Shown in pieces: positions 17,778 to 25,400 of a stretch of 64,000 nucleotides of DNA; position 1 is the stretch's first letter; every line of letters begins with the position of its first letter. A program made the translations under genes and the position numbers. The DNA lies in contig JBMNRC010000005.1 in the NCBI GenBank assembly GCA_050944455.1, positions 59,783 through 123,782 on the forward strand, written 5' to 3'. The notes beneath the pieces were generated by a model. The model was given only the letters and a program-made list of their open reading frames with translations, did not search any database and was not told the origin of the DNA. Source of the DNA: Anthropogastromicrobium sp050944455 (GTDB taxonomy: Bacteria; Bacillota; Clostridia; Lachnospirales; Lachnospiraceae).

Positions 17778-17980
17778 CGCTGTTTTCCCGCTCGGCGGGA
17801 CAGGTACCAGCTGGAGCCGTTGGAGAAGCTGTTCATCACGCTGTTTTCCAGATGAGCGGGAACAGGTACCAATTGGCTCCGTTGGAGGAACTGTTCAGCA
17901 CGCTGTTTCCCCGCTGGGCGGGGACAGGTACTCCACCGCACGTTGTTTCCCCATCCGCGGACAGATACGTCGTCGCAAAA
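17778..17980. repeat. 61/62-bp tandem repeats upstream of the glmS ribozyme
   Basis: Copies begin CGCTGTTT or CGTTGTTT at 17778, 17839, 17901 and 17941; the first two are full units of 61 and 62 bp and the last two are shortened. Each contains a GC-rich inverted element (for example CCCCGCTGGGCGGGG) followed by ACAGGTAC. No reliable coding frame is seen. The rest of 17610-18249 holds no gene; GCGCTTT-N12-AAAGCGC with an internal TATAAT lies near 18038-18063. Confidence 0.8.
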
Positions 17981-18249
17981 TCGATGAAAAATGCAGATGA
18001 AATCTGTCTTCACGCCTGCGGATTTATAGATTTTCAGCGCTTTCTGTTTTATAATAAAGCGCAGAAACTGTTTTTTCGGACAGCCCGCTGAACTGCCGCG
18101 CAACGCGCCTGCGCGCGAATCGGCTTTCGGTACACCTGAAATTTACGCGGAATGCAGTCCGCGCCAACGAATTCCGCCGGAACCCCCTGCAGCGGGTTCA
18201 GCGCTTCCGGAAAAAGCAAACAGGACGTATCGACGCAGAGGAGGAGATT

Positions 18250-18576
18250 ATGAGTACTGTCGATCTTCAGAGTTTACTGGATACTCTGGGAGCCGCCGGC
18301 ACATTTGCCGTGCTGGTGATCAGCGTGATTCTGGTGATCCTGACTATTGTGATGCTGATTCTGGCTATCCGCTATCTGGCAAGGGGCGGCACATATTTCA
18401 AAAAGATGACCGAGCATGTCGAGGATGAGGAAGCCGAGCGCAGAAGAGCAGCCAGGATCCGCGCAGAGAGGGCACGCCGCGAGCGCGAGGAGTACTACGA
18501 TGATGCGCCCGACACAGAGGAAGATGCTGGCGCCGCGGACGATTATGATGACGGAGAGCCGCAGGACGGCCAGTAA
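18250..18576 (+). CDS. Small single-span membrane protein with charged coiled-coil tail
   Basis: 108 residues from ATG 18250, preceded by GAGGAGAT. One hydrophobic helix (about 15-42) is followed by a strongly charged Arg/Glu helical stretch (about 55-83) and an acidic Asp/Glu/Ala tail. I recognise no family. The layout resembles small membrane anchors or scaffolds of Firmicutes. It is followed by a strong terminator and appears monocistronic. Confidence 0.75.
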   Translation: MSTVDLQSLLDTLGAAGTFAVLVISVILVILTIVMLILAIRYLARGGTYFKKMTEHVEDEEAERRRAARIRAERARREREEYYDDAPDTEEDAGAADDYDDGEPQDGQ

Positions 18577-18606
18577 CAGGCAGACCTGCGGAAGTGCGTT
18601 TTTACT

Positions 18607-18640
18607 GCCCTACGGACATCCGATATCCGTGGGGCTTTTT
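18607..18640 (+). terminator. Rho-independent terminator of the small membrane protein gene
   Basis: GCCCTACGGA pairs with TCCGTGGGGC (one G-T pair) around a nine-base loop, followed by TTTTT. Confidence 0.88.
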
Positions 18641-18720
18641 ATATGCGAAAATGGAACCGGCGGCAGATGATCACTGGGCGATATTTCTTCTGCCGCGCCA
18701 GGTAATGACATAAAAAGTAC

Positions 18721-18749
18721 TTGCATAATGAAACATTGAACATTATCGT
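18721..18749 (+). promoter_or_regulatory. Candidate promoter of the frame-interrupted gene
   Basis: TTGCAT, 17-nt spacer, TATCGT. It lies in an AT-rich patch 49 nt before the ATG. An alternative TTGAAA with TACAGT has too short a spacer. Confidence 0.45.
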
Positions 18750-18797
18750 TCAATTTGAAATCCTATTGTCGTTTTACAGTAAATGGGGAGGTTAAGG

Positions 18798-19105
18798 ATG
18801 AGCGATCCAAAAGATGATTTCTCAAAAAAGGCTATAGAGTATCAGGGATATATTGAGAATAAACTGGCTGAAATATATCCGAAAATCAAAGTAGGCAAAG
18901 TAGAATACTTCTACCAAAAAAAGATAACTCCTATTTTATTATAACTGCATTCAGTAAGGAGATTAATGCATTAGTCATCGAGTATGCATCCGGTCTCGAT
19001 GAAGCAAAAAATAATGTTACTATGGACGGACATTTATTTTATGTGGATGAAATGACGAAAGAGGAGATGCTCGAGAAGATGCTCCATGAAATCAGGATGG
19101 GCTGA
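18798..19105 (+). pseudogene. AT-rich small gene interrupted at an A_AAA_AAG slippery heptamer (frameshift or pseudogene)
   Basis: ATG 18798 has a good ribosome binding site (GGGGAGG). The zero frame gives 48 residues starting MSDPKDDFSKKAIEYQGYIE and stops soon after a run of seven A (18916-18922). In the -1 frame the reading continues as KKDNSYFIITAFSKEIN through to TGA 19103-19105, giving one sensible 102-residue acidic protein. The heptamer reads A AAA AAG in the correct codon phase, the same site used for programmed -1 frameshifting in dnaX, so both parts could be joined by the ribosome. One lost A (decay, or a base-calling error in the homopolymer) is equally simple. The base composition is clearly more AT-rich than the surroundings, suggesting transfer, and it lies beside tRNA genes. 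Family not recognised. Confidence 0.7.
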
Positions 19106-19243
19106 TCATTTGCTGTAAATGGAGTTATGGAAAGGACGACATTTAAGACTGCTCTCCAGAAAAGCCCGTGGGTTATCCCGCAGCAGTCAGGTAACCAATA
19201 GTCGGTAATGATGTTATAGCTTTGGCTCTTGGCCAATCATAAA

Positions 19244-19329
19244 TGCCGGCGACCGGGATCGAACCGGTACGAGTATCGCTACTCACGGGATTTTAAGTCC
19301 CGGGCGTCTGCCTGTTCCGCCACGCCGGC
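19244..19329 (-). tRNA. tRNA-Leu (anticodon TAA)
   Basis: 86-nt class II tRNA. Acceptor stem GCCGGC with a matching 3' side and discriminator A, anticodon loop CTTAAAA (anticodon TAA, reads UUA), long variable arm TGAGTAGCGATACTC-like, and T arm ACCGG-TTCGATC-CCGGT. CCA is not encoded. It lies downstream of tRNA-Tyr on the same strand. Confidence 0.95.
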
Positions 19330-19330
19330 T

Positions 19331-19364
19331 GAAAAATTCCGGGCACAGATCACTGTGCCCGGAA
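19331..19364 (-). terminator. Perfect 12-bp hairpin with T5 between tRNA-Tyr and tRNA-Leu
   Basis: TTCCGGGCACAG pairs perfectly with its complement around a four-base loop, followed on the minus strand by TTTTTC. It looks like an intrinsic terminator directly after tRNA-Tyr, but with only 14 nt between its stem and tRNA-Leu it could also be a processing hairpin. Confidence 0.65.
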
Positions 19365-19365
19365 A

Positions 19366-19447
19366 TGGATGGAGGTGGATTCGAACCACCGAAGCAATCT
19401 GCAGCAGATTTACAGTCTGTCCCCTTTGGCCACTCGGGAATCCATCC
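19366..19447 (-). tRNA. tRNA-Tyr (anticodon GTA)
   Basis: 82-nt class II tRNA. Acceptor GGATGGA/TCCATCC is fully paired, discriminator A, anticodon stem CAGA/TCTG with loop CTGTAAA (anticodon GTA), variable arm CTGCAGATTGCTTC, T arm GGTGG-TTCGAAT-CCACC. CCA is not encoded. Confidence 0.95.
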
Positions 19448-19502
19448 CTATATCATAACGCTGTCAATGTATCATAAAGACAGAAGAAAATCAAGATTTC
19501 CG

Positions 19503-19556
19503 AAAAAATTTCCCGGGGAATCTCCGGAACGGGCCGGAGACTCCCCGGGAGTTTTT
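19503..19556 (-). terminator. Terminator of the flavodoxin gene (bidirectional hairpin)
   Basis: A 16-bp stem with one mismatch (CCCGGGGAATCTCCGG and partner, 19512-19549) is followed on the minus strand by AAATTTTTT and on the plus strand by AGTTTTT. Confidence 0.82.
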
Positions 19557-19590
19557 CAGCTGTTTTCAGACCTTCGTCCGGTATACCGGA

Positions 19591-19983
19591 TCAGAGGAAT
19601 TTTTTCGCGAATTCGGCAGCGGCCTTCAGCTGCTCTTCGCCCGGATTTCCCTTGGCGTAGAACGTCTGGGTCTCCACCTGGATGCCTTTTGCGGTCAGCG
19701 CGTTTTTGATCAGATCCAGCGCGTGCTTTGAAATCCATGAAGTGGAGAAGACGACAGCCTTCCCTACCTTGTCGGGCTGAAGATCCGTGAGCCAGGTCTT
19801 CAGGTGCTGGTCCAGCCCGTAAGCATAGAGCGCGCCGCCCACAAACAGAACATCGGCCTTTTCGGTGAGCGCCGCTTCGGGATCGCTCACGGAAACCGCC
19901 TCAACACCGGCTTCCTTGGCGATGGCTTCCGCGACTGCTTTGGTATGCCCGGATCTCGAATAATATCTGACTGCTGTTTTCAT
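19591..19983 (-). CDS. Flavodoxin family protein
   Basis: 130 residues from ATG 19983. The FMN phosphate-binding loop YYSRSGHTK lies at the N terminus (normal form T/S-x-T/S-G-x-T), followed by the alternating beta/alpha pattern and the VLFVGGALYAYG segment that usually contacts the isoalloxazine ring. At 130 residues it is a short-chain flavodoxin. It probably carries electrons in an unknown redox reaction, possibly in place of ferredoxin. It lies 180 nt downstream of mnmA on the same strand and has its own terminator. Confidence 0.88.
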   Translation of the reverse strand: MKTAVRYYSRSGHTKAVAEAIAKEAGVEAVSVSDPEAALTEKADVLFVGGALYAYGLDQHLKTWLTDLQPDKVGKAVVFSTSWISKHALDLIKNALTAKGIQVETQTFYAKGNPGEEQLKAAAEFAKKFL

Positions 19984-20162
19984 CAGTATTGCCTTCTTTC
20001 TGAAATATTAGAGAATAAAGTTTTGCCTGCTGTTCTTTTCCGGCCCGGAATCATCCGGGCGGAGACTGCCCTGCGGCCGAAAGGAAGCGCTGCGCGCTTT
20101 CTGCCGGGGAGATCCAACGGGTTTCTGGCGGTATTCCTGCAGCCGGCCGGGCTTCCGCCGGA

Positions 20163-21245
20163 TTATCTGCCGGTGATGGTTCCGCCGCCAACAACAATAT
20201 CGCCGTCGTAGAGAACGACGGCCTGCCCTGCGGTGATCGCGCGCTGAGGCTTGTCGAACATCAGTTCCAGTGTGTCGGCCCCGGTCTGCACCGCGGTTGC
20301 CCACTGGGCCTCCTGGCGGTAGCGCACCTTGGCTTTGACGCGGAGCGGAGTGTTCAGGTTATCCACGGCGATCAGGTTGATATCCCCGGCGGTCAGGTGA
20401 CGGGAGAAAAGCTCTTCGCCGCTGCATACCGTGACCTGGTTTTTCACCGGGTCGATGCCGCACACGAATACCGGATGCCCCATCGCCAGGCCCAGCCCCT
20501 TGCGCTGGCCGATCGTGTAGTGAATGATGCCTTTGTGACGCCCGACGACATTGCCCTTCAGGTCGACGAAATCGCCTTCCGGGTATTCGCGGCCTGAGGT
20601 GCGGGCGATGAATCCCGCGTAGTCGCCGTCCGGAACAAAGCAGATATCCTGGCTGTCGTGCTTGTGCGCGTTGACAAAGCCCTGCTGCTCCGCGATTTCC
20701 CGGACGTACGTCTTGGTCAGGCCGCCCAGCGGGAAAGCTGCCATGGACAGCTGCTTCTGTGTGAGCGTGTAGAGCACATAGCTCTGATCCTTTGAGGGAT
20801 CCAGACCTCTGGCCAGAAGCCACCGCCCAGACTGAGGATCCTGCATCACCCTCGCGTAATGACCGGTTGCCACCTTGCTGCAGCCCATCTCTTCCGCCCG
20901 GCGGAAAAGCGTGTCGAATTTCAGAAACCGGTTGCAGTCAATGCAGGGGTTCGGCGTCATCCCGTTCTCGTAGGCATGGATAAACCGGTCGATGACTTTC
21001 TCCCTGAAATGGTCGGAGAAGTTCAGGACATAGTAGGGGATGCCCAGCCGGAAACATACGTTTCTCGCGTCGGCGACGTCGTCCAGCGAACAGCAGGTGT
21101 GTCCTTTCGGAACGCCGATCTCTTCGTTGGTGTAGAGACGCATGGTAGCCCCCGTGCAGCTGTATCCCTGCTGCATCATCAGATAGGCGGCTACGCTGGA
21201 ATCCACCCCGCCGCTCATCGCAATCAGTGCCTTTTCTCCTGCCAA
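20163..21245 (-). CDS. mnmA: tRNA-specific 2-thiouridylase MnmA
   Basis: 360 residues from TTG 21245 with GGAGGA about 11 nt upstream. The PP-loop ATPase motif AMSGGVDSSV is at the N terminus. The first catalytic Cys lies in GMTPNPCIDCNRFLKF, the second in HDSQDICFV, and a C-terminal beta-barrel follows. MnmA adenylates U34 of tRNA-Lys, tRNA-Glu and tRNA-Gln and replaces its O2 with sulfur passed from a cysteine desulfurase. The length matches the family. Its position in the same region as cysK and an IscR-like regulator is consistent with sulfur metabolism, although those genes lie on separate transcripts. Confidence 0.97.
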   Translation of the reverse strand: MAGEKALIAMSGGVDSSVAAYLMMQQGYSCTGATMRLYTNEEIGVPKGHTCCSLDDVADARNVCFRLGIPYYVLNFSDHFREKVIDRFIHAYENGMTPNPCIDCNRFLKFDTLFRRAEEMGCSKVATGHYARVMQDPQSGRWLLARGLDPSKDQSYVLYTLTQKQLSMAAFPLGGLTKTYVREIAEQQGFVNAHKHDSQDICFVPDGDYAGFIARTSGREYPEGDFVDLKGNVVGRHKGIIHYTIGQRKGLGLAMGHPVFVCGIDPVKNQVTVCSGEELFSRHLTAGDINLIAVDNLNTPLRVKAKVRYRQEAQWATAVQTGADTLELMFDKPQRAITAGQAVVLYDGDIVVGGGTITGR

Positions 21246-21412
21246 TTCTTTCTGATCCTCCGGTTTCCTTCATGCCCAAAACGGGTACACTACAGTATAG
21301 CTTTTTTTGGCGGTACGCGCAAATTGAGCTGGCAGGGCAGACGGGCCGGTGCTATACTTTTATACCAGTACATCATAATGGAAGGAACTTCGGAAGGGGG
21401 AGGATTTCCGCC

Positions 21413-22648
21413 ATGAAAAGGAGACTTTTCGGGCTTGACTGCGTCAGGATCATGGCTTTATGCCTGCTGTTCTGGCTGCATTTTTTTCTGAGAAACGGTT
21501 TTTACAGCCGGCAGGTCGCCGGTCCCGCGATGATTGCCGCGGCGGCTGTCCGCTGCATCTGCCTGACCTGCGTGCCGCTGTTTCTCATGCTTACCGGCTG
21601 TCTCAAATGCGGGAAAGAATATAAGAAAGGCTATTACCATTCCCTTCCGGTCATCATTATCAGCTGGGTGATCATCTCCTTTATCTGCCTTTTCTATGAC
21701 GTCCGGATCGCCGGGCAGCATAAATCCGCGTACGCGTGGGCGGTCGATTTCTTCAGCTTCGACCTCGCCAACTACAGCTGGTACGTCAACATGTACATCG
21801 GCCTGGACCTGATGAGCCCGTTCATCAACAAACTCTGGAACGCCCTGGAGAATAAAAAAAGCCGCGCGGCGCTCCTGATCGTGATGATTTCCATCACTTT
21901 TCTGCCGACCACGCTGAATTCCTTCAAATTCGACGGGGAGACGGCGATGCATCTGCTGCCGGGCTTCTGGGTGAATCTGTGGTTTATCACCTACTACCTG
22001 ATCGGCTGCTGGATCAGGACTTACCAGCCGACAGTCAGGAGAATCCCGGCCATTGCCGTCTCCATTGCGCTGGGCTTTTTCGCTGCAGTCGTTGACAGCA
22101 GGACCGGGGGAGCGGAGACAAAGTTCTACGACGGATACACGATGACCTACAGCCATCTTGTGACTGCTGCGAGCGCGGTGCTTCTGTTTCTGGCGGTATA
22201 CCGGATCAGGACAAAAAGCAGTGTTTTGAAGTTCATGGCGAAGCACATTTCCGCTGTGAGCCTTGAGATGTATCTGATTTCCTGCGTGTTCGACCAGAAG
22301 ATCTACCGCTGGCAGTACGGGAAATACCCGCCTTCCGAATACTGGTGGAGAGGCCTTCTGTGTACCGCGGCGGTTTTCGGCCTGTCATTCGGGTCGGGCT
22401 TTCTGGTGCATCAGGCGTCCGGATGGATCTGGAAGGGAATCCGCGCCTGCGGACATTTTGCCGGGAGCCTGTTTCACAGAGACGGACTGCCGTCAGCGGA
22501 GAGAGTAGAAAAGGCTGCTGCAGACGGGAAAGCAGCGGCAGACAGGAGATACACAGCCGACGGGAAAGCCGCGGCCGACGGGGAAAACATGGAAGATTCC
22601 GCGCACGATGAGAATAAGAATACCGGGGAGAGCGGTTCTGTCCGATGA
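21413..22648 (+). CDS. Membrane-bound acyltransferase (acyltransferase 3 family)
   Basis: 411 residues from ATG 21413, preceded by GGGGGAGGA; an upstream in-frame frame has no good start. About ten hydrophobic segments run from residue 5 to about 345. The N-terminal LDCVRIMALCLLFWLHFF is the typical start of acyltransferase 3 proteins, where a conserved His and Arg serve catalysis, and LTGCL follows. Such enzymes O-acetylate cell-surface polysaccharides or lipids. The last 55 residues are a hydrophilic Ala/Asp/Lys/Gly tail with repeated KAAAD units, probably cytoplasmic and not needed for catalysis. It stands alone and diverges from mnmA. Confidence 0.85.
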   Translation: MKRRLFGLDCVRIMALCLLFWLHFFLRNGFYSRQVAGPAMIAAAAVRCICLTCVPLFLMLTGCLKCGKEYKKGYYHSLPVIIISWVIISFICLFYDVRIAGQHKSAYAWAVDFFSFDLANYSWYVNMYIGLDLMSPFINKLWNALENKKSRAALLIVMISITFLPTTLNSFKFDGETAMHLLPGFWVNLWFITYYLIGCWIRTYQPTVRRIPAIAVSIALGFFAAVVDSRTGGAETKFYDGYTMTYSHLVTAASAVLLFLAVYRIRTKSSVLKFMAKHISAVSLEMYLISCVFDQKIYRWQYGKYPPSEYWWRGLLCTAAVFGLSFGSGFLVHQASGWIWKGIRACGHFAGSLFHRDGLPSAERVEKAAADGKAAADRRYTADGKAAADGENMEDSAHDENKNTGESGSVR

Positions 22649-22690
22649 GAATTTCCCGTAAATTTTTGGGAAAACTCACCGATTTTTTTG

Positions 22691-22719
22691 TTGACAGGGT
22701 GCGGGAACTGTGTTAGCAT
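22691..22719 (+). promoter_or_regulatory. Promoter of cysK
   Basis: TTGACA at 22691-22696, 17-nt spacer, TAGCAT at 22714-22719. It gives a leader of about 205 nt before the cysK start. Confidence 0.65.
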
Positions 22720-22725
22720 AATGTC

Positions 22726-22756
22726 CAGTAAATTACTAGGTAAATAGTATTTACTG
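22726..22756 (+). promoter_or_regulatory. Operator-like palindrome at the cysK transcription start
   Basis: Arms CAGTAAAT and ATTTACTG flank an inner pair TACTA and TAGTA around GGTAAA. The AT-rich palindrome stands out from the GC-rich background and covers the expected +1 site, as a repressor site would. An Rrf2-family regulator gene lies convergently just beyond cysK and is the obvious candidate. Binding is inferred only. Confidence 0.65.
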
Positions 22757-22934
22757 CTTCAAAGACAGCAGCGCGGTGCCCGGCACCGCATACACAGCAT
22801 CAGATCAGCCGGTCTGGATTATTCCGCGGGACGCCCGGGAAAGACGGATGCCGCGGCGGCGCTGAAACTGAGTGCGCGGCGCGGCAGACGGCGGGCGGAA
22901 ACGGAAGGATGAGGCTGCCGAAAGGAGATAAAAA

Positions 22935-23861
22935 ATGCAGATTTACGAGAAGGTTACGGACTTAATCGGACACACCCCGCTTCTGGAGCTTAAGCACATT
23001 GAGGAAGAGTATAAGACGGAAGCCAGAATTGTCGCCAAGCTGGAGTACTTCAATCCGGCCGGCAGTGTCAAGGACCGCGTTGCCTACGCGATGATCGTCG
23101 ACGCGGAGCAGAAGGGCAGGCTTGTCCCGGGCTCGGTGATCATTGAGCCGACCAGCGGCAACACGGGAATCGGCCTGGCGATGGTCGCCGCGAGCCGCGG
23201 ATACCGCACCATCATCGTTATGCCGGATTCGATGAGCGTTGAGCGCCGCACTCTGGTCAAGGCATACGGGGCCGAGATCGTGCTGACGGAAGGCGCAAAG
23301 GGCATGAAAGGCGCGATCGCGAAGGCGGACGAGCTGGCGAAGCAGATTCCGAACAGCTTTATCCCGGGCCAGTTTGTGAACCCGGCAAACCCGGCGGCGC
23401 ATGAGGCGACGACAGGGCCGGAAATCTGGGATGACACCGACGGGACCGTCGATATTTTTGTCGCTGGCGTGGGCACAGGCGGAACGCTGACCGGCGTCGG
23501 GAAATATCTGAAAGGGAAGAAGCCTGAAGTGAAGGTTGTGGCTGTAGAGCCGGCGGGCTCCCCGGTACTTTCCAAGGGACACGCGGGGCCGCACAAGATT
23601 CAGGGCATTGGCGCCGGGTTCGTCCCGGATACACTGGACACAAAGATTTATGATGAGGTCATTGCGGTAGAGAACGAGGATGCCTTCGCGGTCGGCAAAG
23701 ATATCGGCAGAAAGGAAGGCGTGCTCGTGGGCATCTCTTCCGGCGCGGCCGTGTGGGCGGCAATCCAGCTCGCAAAGCGCCCGGAGAACAAGGGCAGGAC
23801 CATTGTCGCCCTGCTTCCGGACACCGGGGACCGCTACCTTTCCACACCGCTTTTCACCTGA
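22935..23861 (+). CDS. cysK: Cysteine synthase (O-acetylserine sulfhydrylase)
   Basis: 308 residues from ATG 22935 with AAAGGAG upstream. PLP-binding Lys46 lies in NPAGSVKDR, substrate loop TSGNTG, PLP phosphate loop GTGGT, and the C-terminal SSGAA serine contacts the pyridine nitrogen. It replaces the acetate of O-acetylserine with sulfide to make cysteine in the cytoplasm. The length and the absence of a regulatory CBS domain fit CysK rather than cystathionine beta-synthase. Transcription is probably controlled at the palindrome over its start site. A strong hairpin follows three bases after the stop. Confidence 0.97.
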   Translation: MQIYEKVTDLIGHTPLLELKHIEEEYKTEARIVAKLEYFNPAGSVKDRVAYAMIVDAEQKGRLVPGSVIIEPTSGNTGIGLAMVAASRGYRTIIVMPDSMSVERRTLVKAYGAEIVLTEGAKGMKGAIAKADELAKQIPNSFIPGQFVNPANPAAHEATTGPEIWDDTDGTVDIFVAGVGTGGTLTGVGKYLKGKKPEVKVVAVEPAGSPVLSKGHAGPHKIQGIGAGFVPDTLDTKIYDEVIAVENEDAFAVGKDIGRKEGVLVGISSGAAVWAAIQLAKRPENKGRTIVALLPDTGDRYLSTPLFT

Positions 23862-23863
23862 AA

Positions 23864-23903
23864 AGAACGGCCGGGAACACCAGAATGTGTTCCCGGCCGT
23901 TCT
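23864..23903. terminator. Perfect 17-bp hairpin between cysK and the Rrf2 regulator gene
   Basis: AGAACGGCCGGGAACAC pairs exactly with its complement around CAGAAT. No T run follows on the plus strand and only TTTTC follows on the minus strand. It probably ends both convergent transcripts. Confidence 0.7.
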
Positions 23904-24035
23904 GCAGTGCGCCGTTATCCAGTATACCCGGCGGCGCAAATTTTTCCGTTGGAAGTCCGGAATCCGCGGAAATCCCGAAACTTCAGGAGCTTCAAGAGCT
24001 TTAAGAGCTGCAAGCGCTTCAGGAAGCTCACCGCG

Positions 24036-24473
24036 TCAGATGACATAATCGTTCACGAACTCCGCGTGCTTGTTGTCCAGCAGATCCTGCAGGGTCATCC
24101 CGTCCAGATAATCGGTGATGACCTTATTCAGGCCTTCCCACATGGGCAGGGTTGCGCACTCGTCTTTCATCGGGCACTGGTTGGGGTTCTGCTCGAGGCA
24201 GCTCACGGGAGCGAGGCTCCCCTCGGTAATGCGCAGAATATCCCCTACCTTGTACTGATCCGGGCTTTTGGCCAGCTTATACCCTCCCCGGTAGCCGCGG
24301 TTGGTGATCAGGATATCGAAACGGTTCAGCAGCGGAACGATCTGTTCCAGATACTTTTTGGAGATATTCTGCCGCGCGGCGATTTCCTTGAGCGCGATAA
24401 AACCGTCCTCCTGATGCTCGGCGAGATCCAGGAGCATCCGCAGGGCGTATCTTCCTTTCGTAGATATTTTCAT
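24036..24473 (-). CDS. Rrf2 family transcriptional regulator, IscR-like
   Basis: 145 residues from ATG 24473. An N-terminal winged helix MKISTKGRYALRMLLDLA with the wing GYRGGYKL is the Rrf2 signature. Three cysteines, Cys92, Cys100 and Cys106, occupy the place of the Fe-S ligands of IscR (92, 98, 104 in E. coli), with a longer first gap. It may therefore sense iron-sulfur cluster or redox state, rather than acting like the single-Cys CymR. Convergent orientation next to cysK and the palindrome at the cysK promoter suggest that cysteine synthesis is one target. No isc or suf genes are visible nearby. Confidence 0.9.
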   Translation of the reverse strand: MKISTKGRYALRMLLDLAEHQEDGFIALKEIAARQNISKKYLEQIVPLLNRFDILITNRGYRGGYKLAKSPDQYKVGDILRITEGSLAPVSCLEQNPNQCPMKDECATLPMWEGLNKVITDYLDGMTLQDLLDNKHAEFVNDYVI

Positions 24474-24678
24474 CGGTTATTGCCTTTCCGCTGTATTCCT
24501 TTTCGGATGGAGAACCCTCCGGCATCTGCCTGGCGCAGGATGCGGAATACGGATCACTCGAATAATCCTATAATACCATCGTTTTACTCGGATTTCAAGC
24601 CGGCCCCCTTCCTGACGCCCGGCGGCACGAAAATGCCCGTTTTTTGCGGATATTTTGTGAATTCTGGCGTTCGCCGGC

Positions 24679-24707
24679 TTGACAAACCAATGTCCAGCCT
24701 TTATAAC
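24679..24707 (+). promoter_or_regulatory. Sigma-A promoter of the HU gene
   Basis: TTGACA at 24679-24684, 17-nt spacer, TATAAC at 24702-24707. The spacer between the divergent Rrf2 and HU genes (24474-24795) holds no other feature that I can support. Confidence 0.85.
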
Positions 24708-24795
24708 ATTCATAGCGATTTTATCGGAAACCCGTCGGTCGCTGCCGCTTTTTAGCGGGAAATAAGGTTAGAAAACAAACCAGGAGGACATACCA

Positions 24796-25071
24796 ATGAA
24801 TAAGAAGGAACTCGTAGCAGCAGTTGCTGAGGAGAGCAGTTTAAAGAAGGCTGATGCCGAGAAGGCAGTTGAGGCTTTCGTAAAGGTTGTTTCTGACAGC
24901 CTTGCAAAGGGTGACAAGGTTTCCCTTGTCGGTTTCGGAACTTTTGAGGTTTCCACCCGCGCGAAGAGAGAGGGCAGAAATCCGCGTACCGGCGAGACCA
25001 TGACCATCGCTGCCAGCAAGAACCCGAAGTTCAAGGCAGGCAAGGCTCTGAAGGAAGCTGTCAACAAGTAA
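24796..25071 (+). CDS. hup: Histone-like DNA-binding protein HU
   Basis: 91 residues from ATG 24796 behind CAGGAGGA. The fold is complete: N-terminal helices, VGFGTFEV, the DNA-contacting arm with REGRNPRTGETMTI, and the C-terminal PKFKAGKALKEAV. HU binds and bends DNA as a dimer and compacts the nucleoid. The codons are more AT-rich and regular than in the neighbours, as expected for a highly expressed gene. It opens the conserved Clostridia block HU-rqcP-divIC. Confidence 0.98.
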   Translation: MNKKELVAAVAEESSLKKADAEKAVEAFVKVVSDSLAKGDKVSLVGFGTFEVSTRAKREGRNPRTGETMTIAASKNPKFKAGKALKEAVNK

Positions 25072-25089
25072 TCTTCCGTAACATCAGAA

Positions 25090-25329
25090 ATGAGACTGGA
25101 TAAGTATCTGAAGGTATCACGCCTGATCAAGAGAAGAACGGTGGCCAACGAAGCCTGTGATGCGGGGCGGGTTCTGCTCAACGGCAAACCGGCGAGGGCA
25201 TCGGCCGAGGTAAAGCCTTCCGATATCATTGAGATCAGTTTCGGTACCAGAACCGTAAAAGCTGAAGTCCTTTCAGTGGAAGACTCCGTCCGGAAGGATG
25301 ACGCGAAAGAACTTTTCCGCTATCTGTAA
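25090..25329 (+). CDS. rqcP: S4-domain RNA-binding protein RqcP
   Basis: 79 residues from ATG 25090, 18 nt after the HU stop. It is a single S4 domain: MRLDKYLKVSRLIKRRTVANEACDAGRVLLNG. RqcP (YabO) binds the large subunit with RqcH and supports alanine tailing in ribosome rescue. Identity rests on size, S4 motif and position before divIC; the Hsp15-type relatives are similar but longer. Confidence 0.93.
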   Translation: MRLDKYLKVSRLIKRRTVANEACDAGRVLLNGKPARASAEVKPSDIIEISFGTRTVKAEVLSVEDSVRKDDAKELFRYL

Positions 25330-25400
25330 GCACAGAGGCCGCCGCAGTGCGGCAGGGTTTCCGGCAGAGCGGAATTACAGCTTTCAGGGGAATGAAGCAC

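Noticed and set aside
17778..17980. CRISPR array
   Set aside because: Repeat units adjoin directly with no unique spacers of constant length, and no cas genes are in the window.
17462..18103. 213-codon minus-strand frame over the ribozyme and repeat array
   Set aside because: It runs through the glmS ribozyme core and degenerate repeats and has no family features.
18731..19236. Genomic island with integrase at the tRNA pair
   Set aside because: Only about 500 bp are AT-rich; there is no integrase and no matching direct repeat of the tRNA 3' end.
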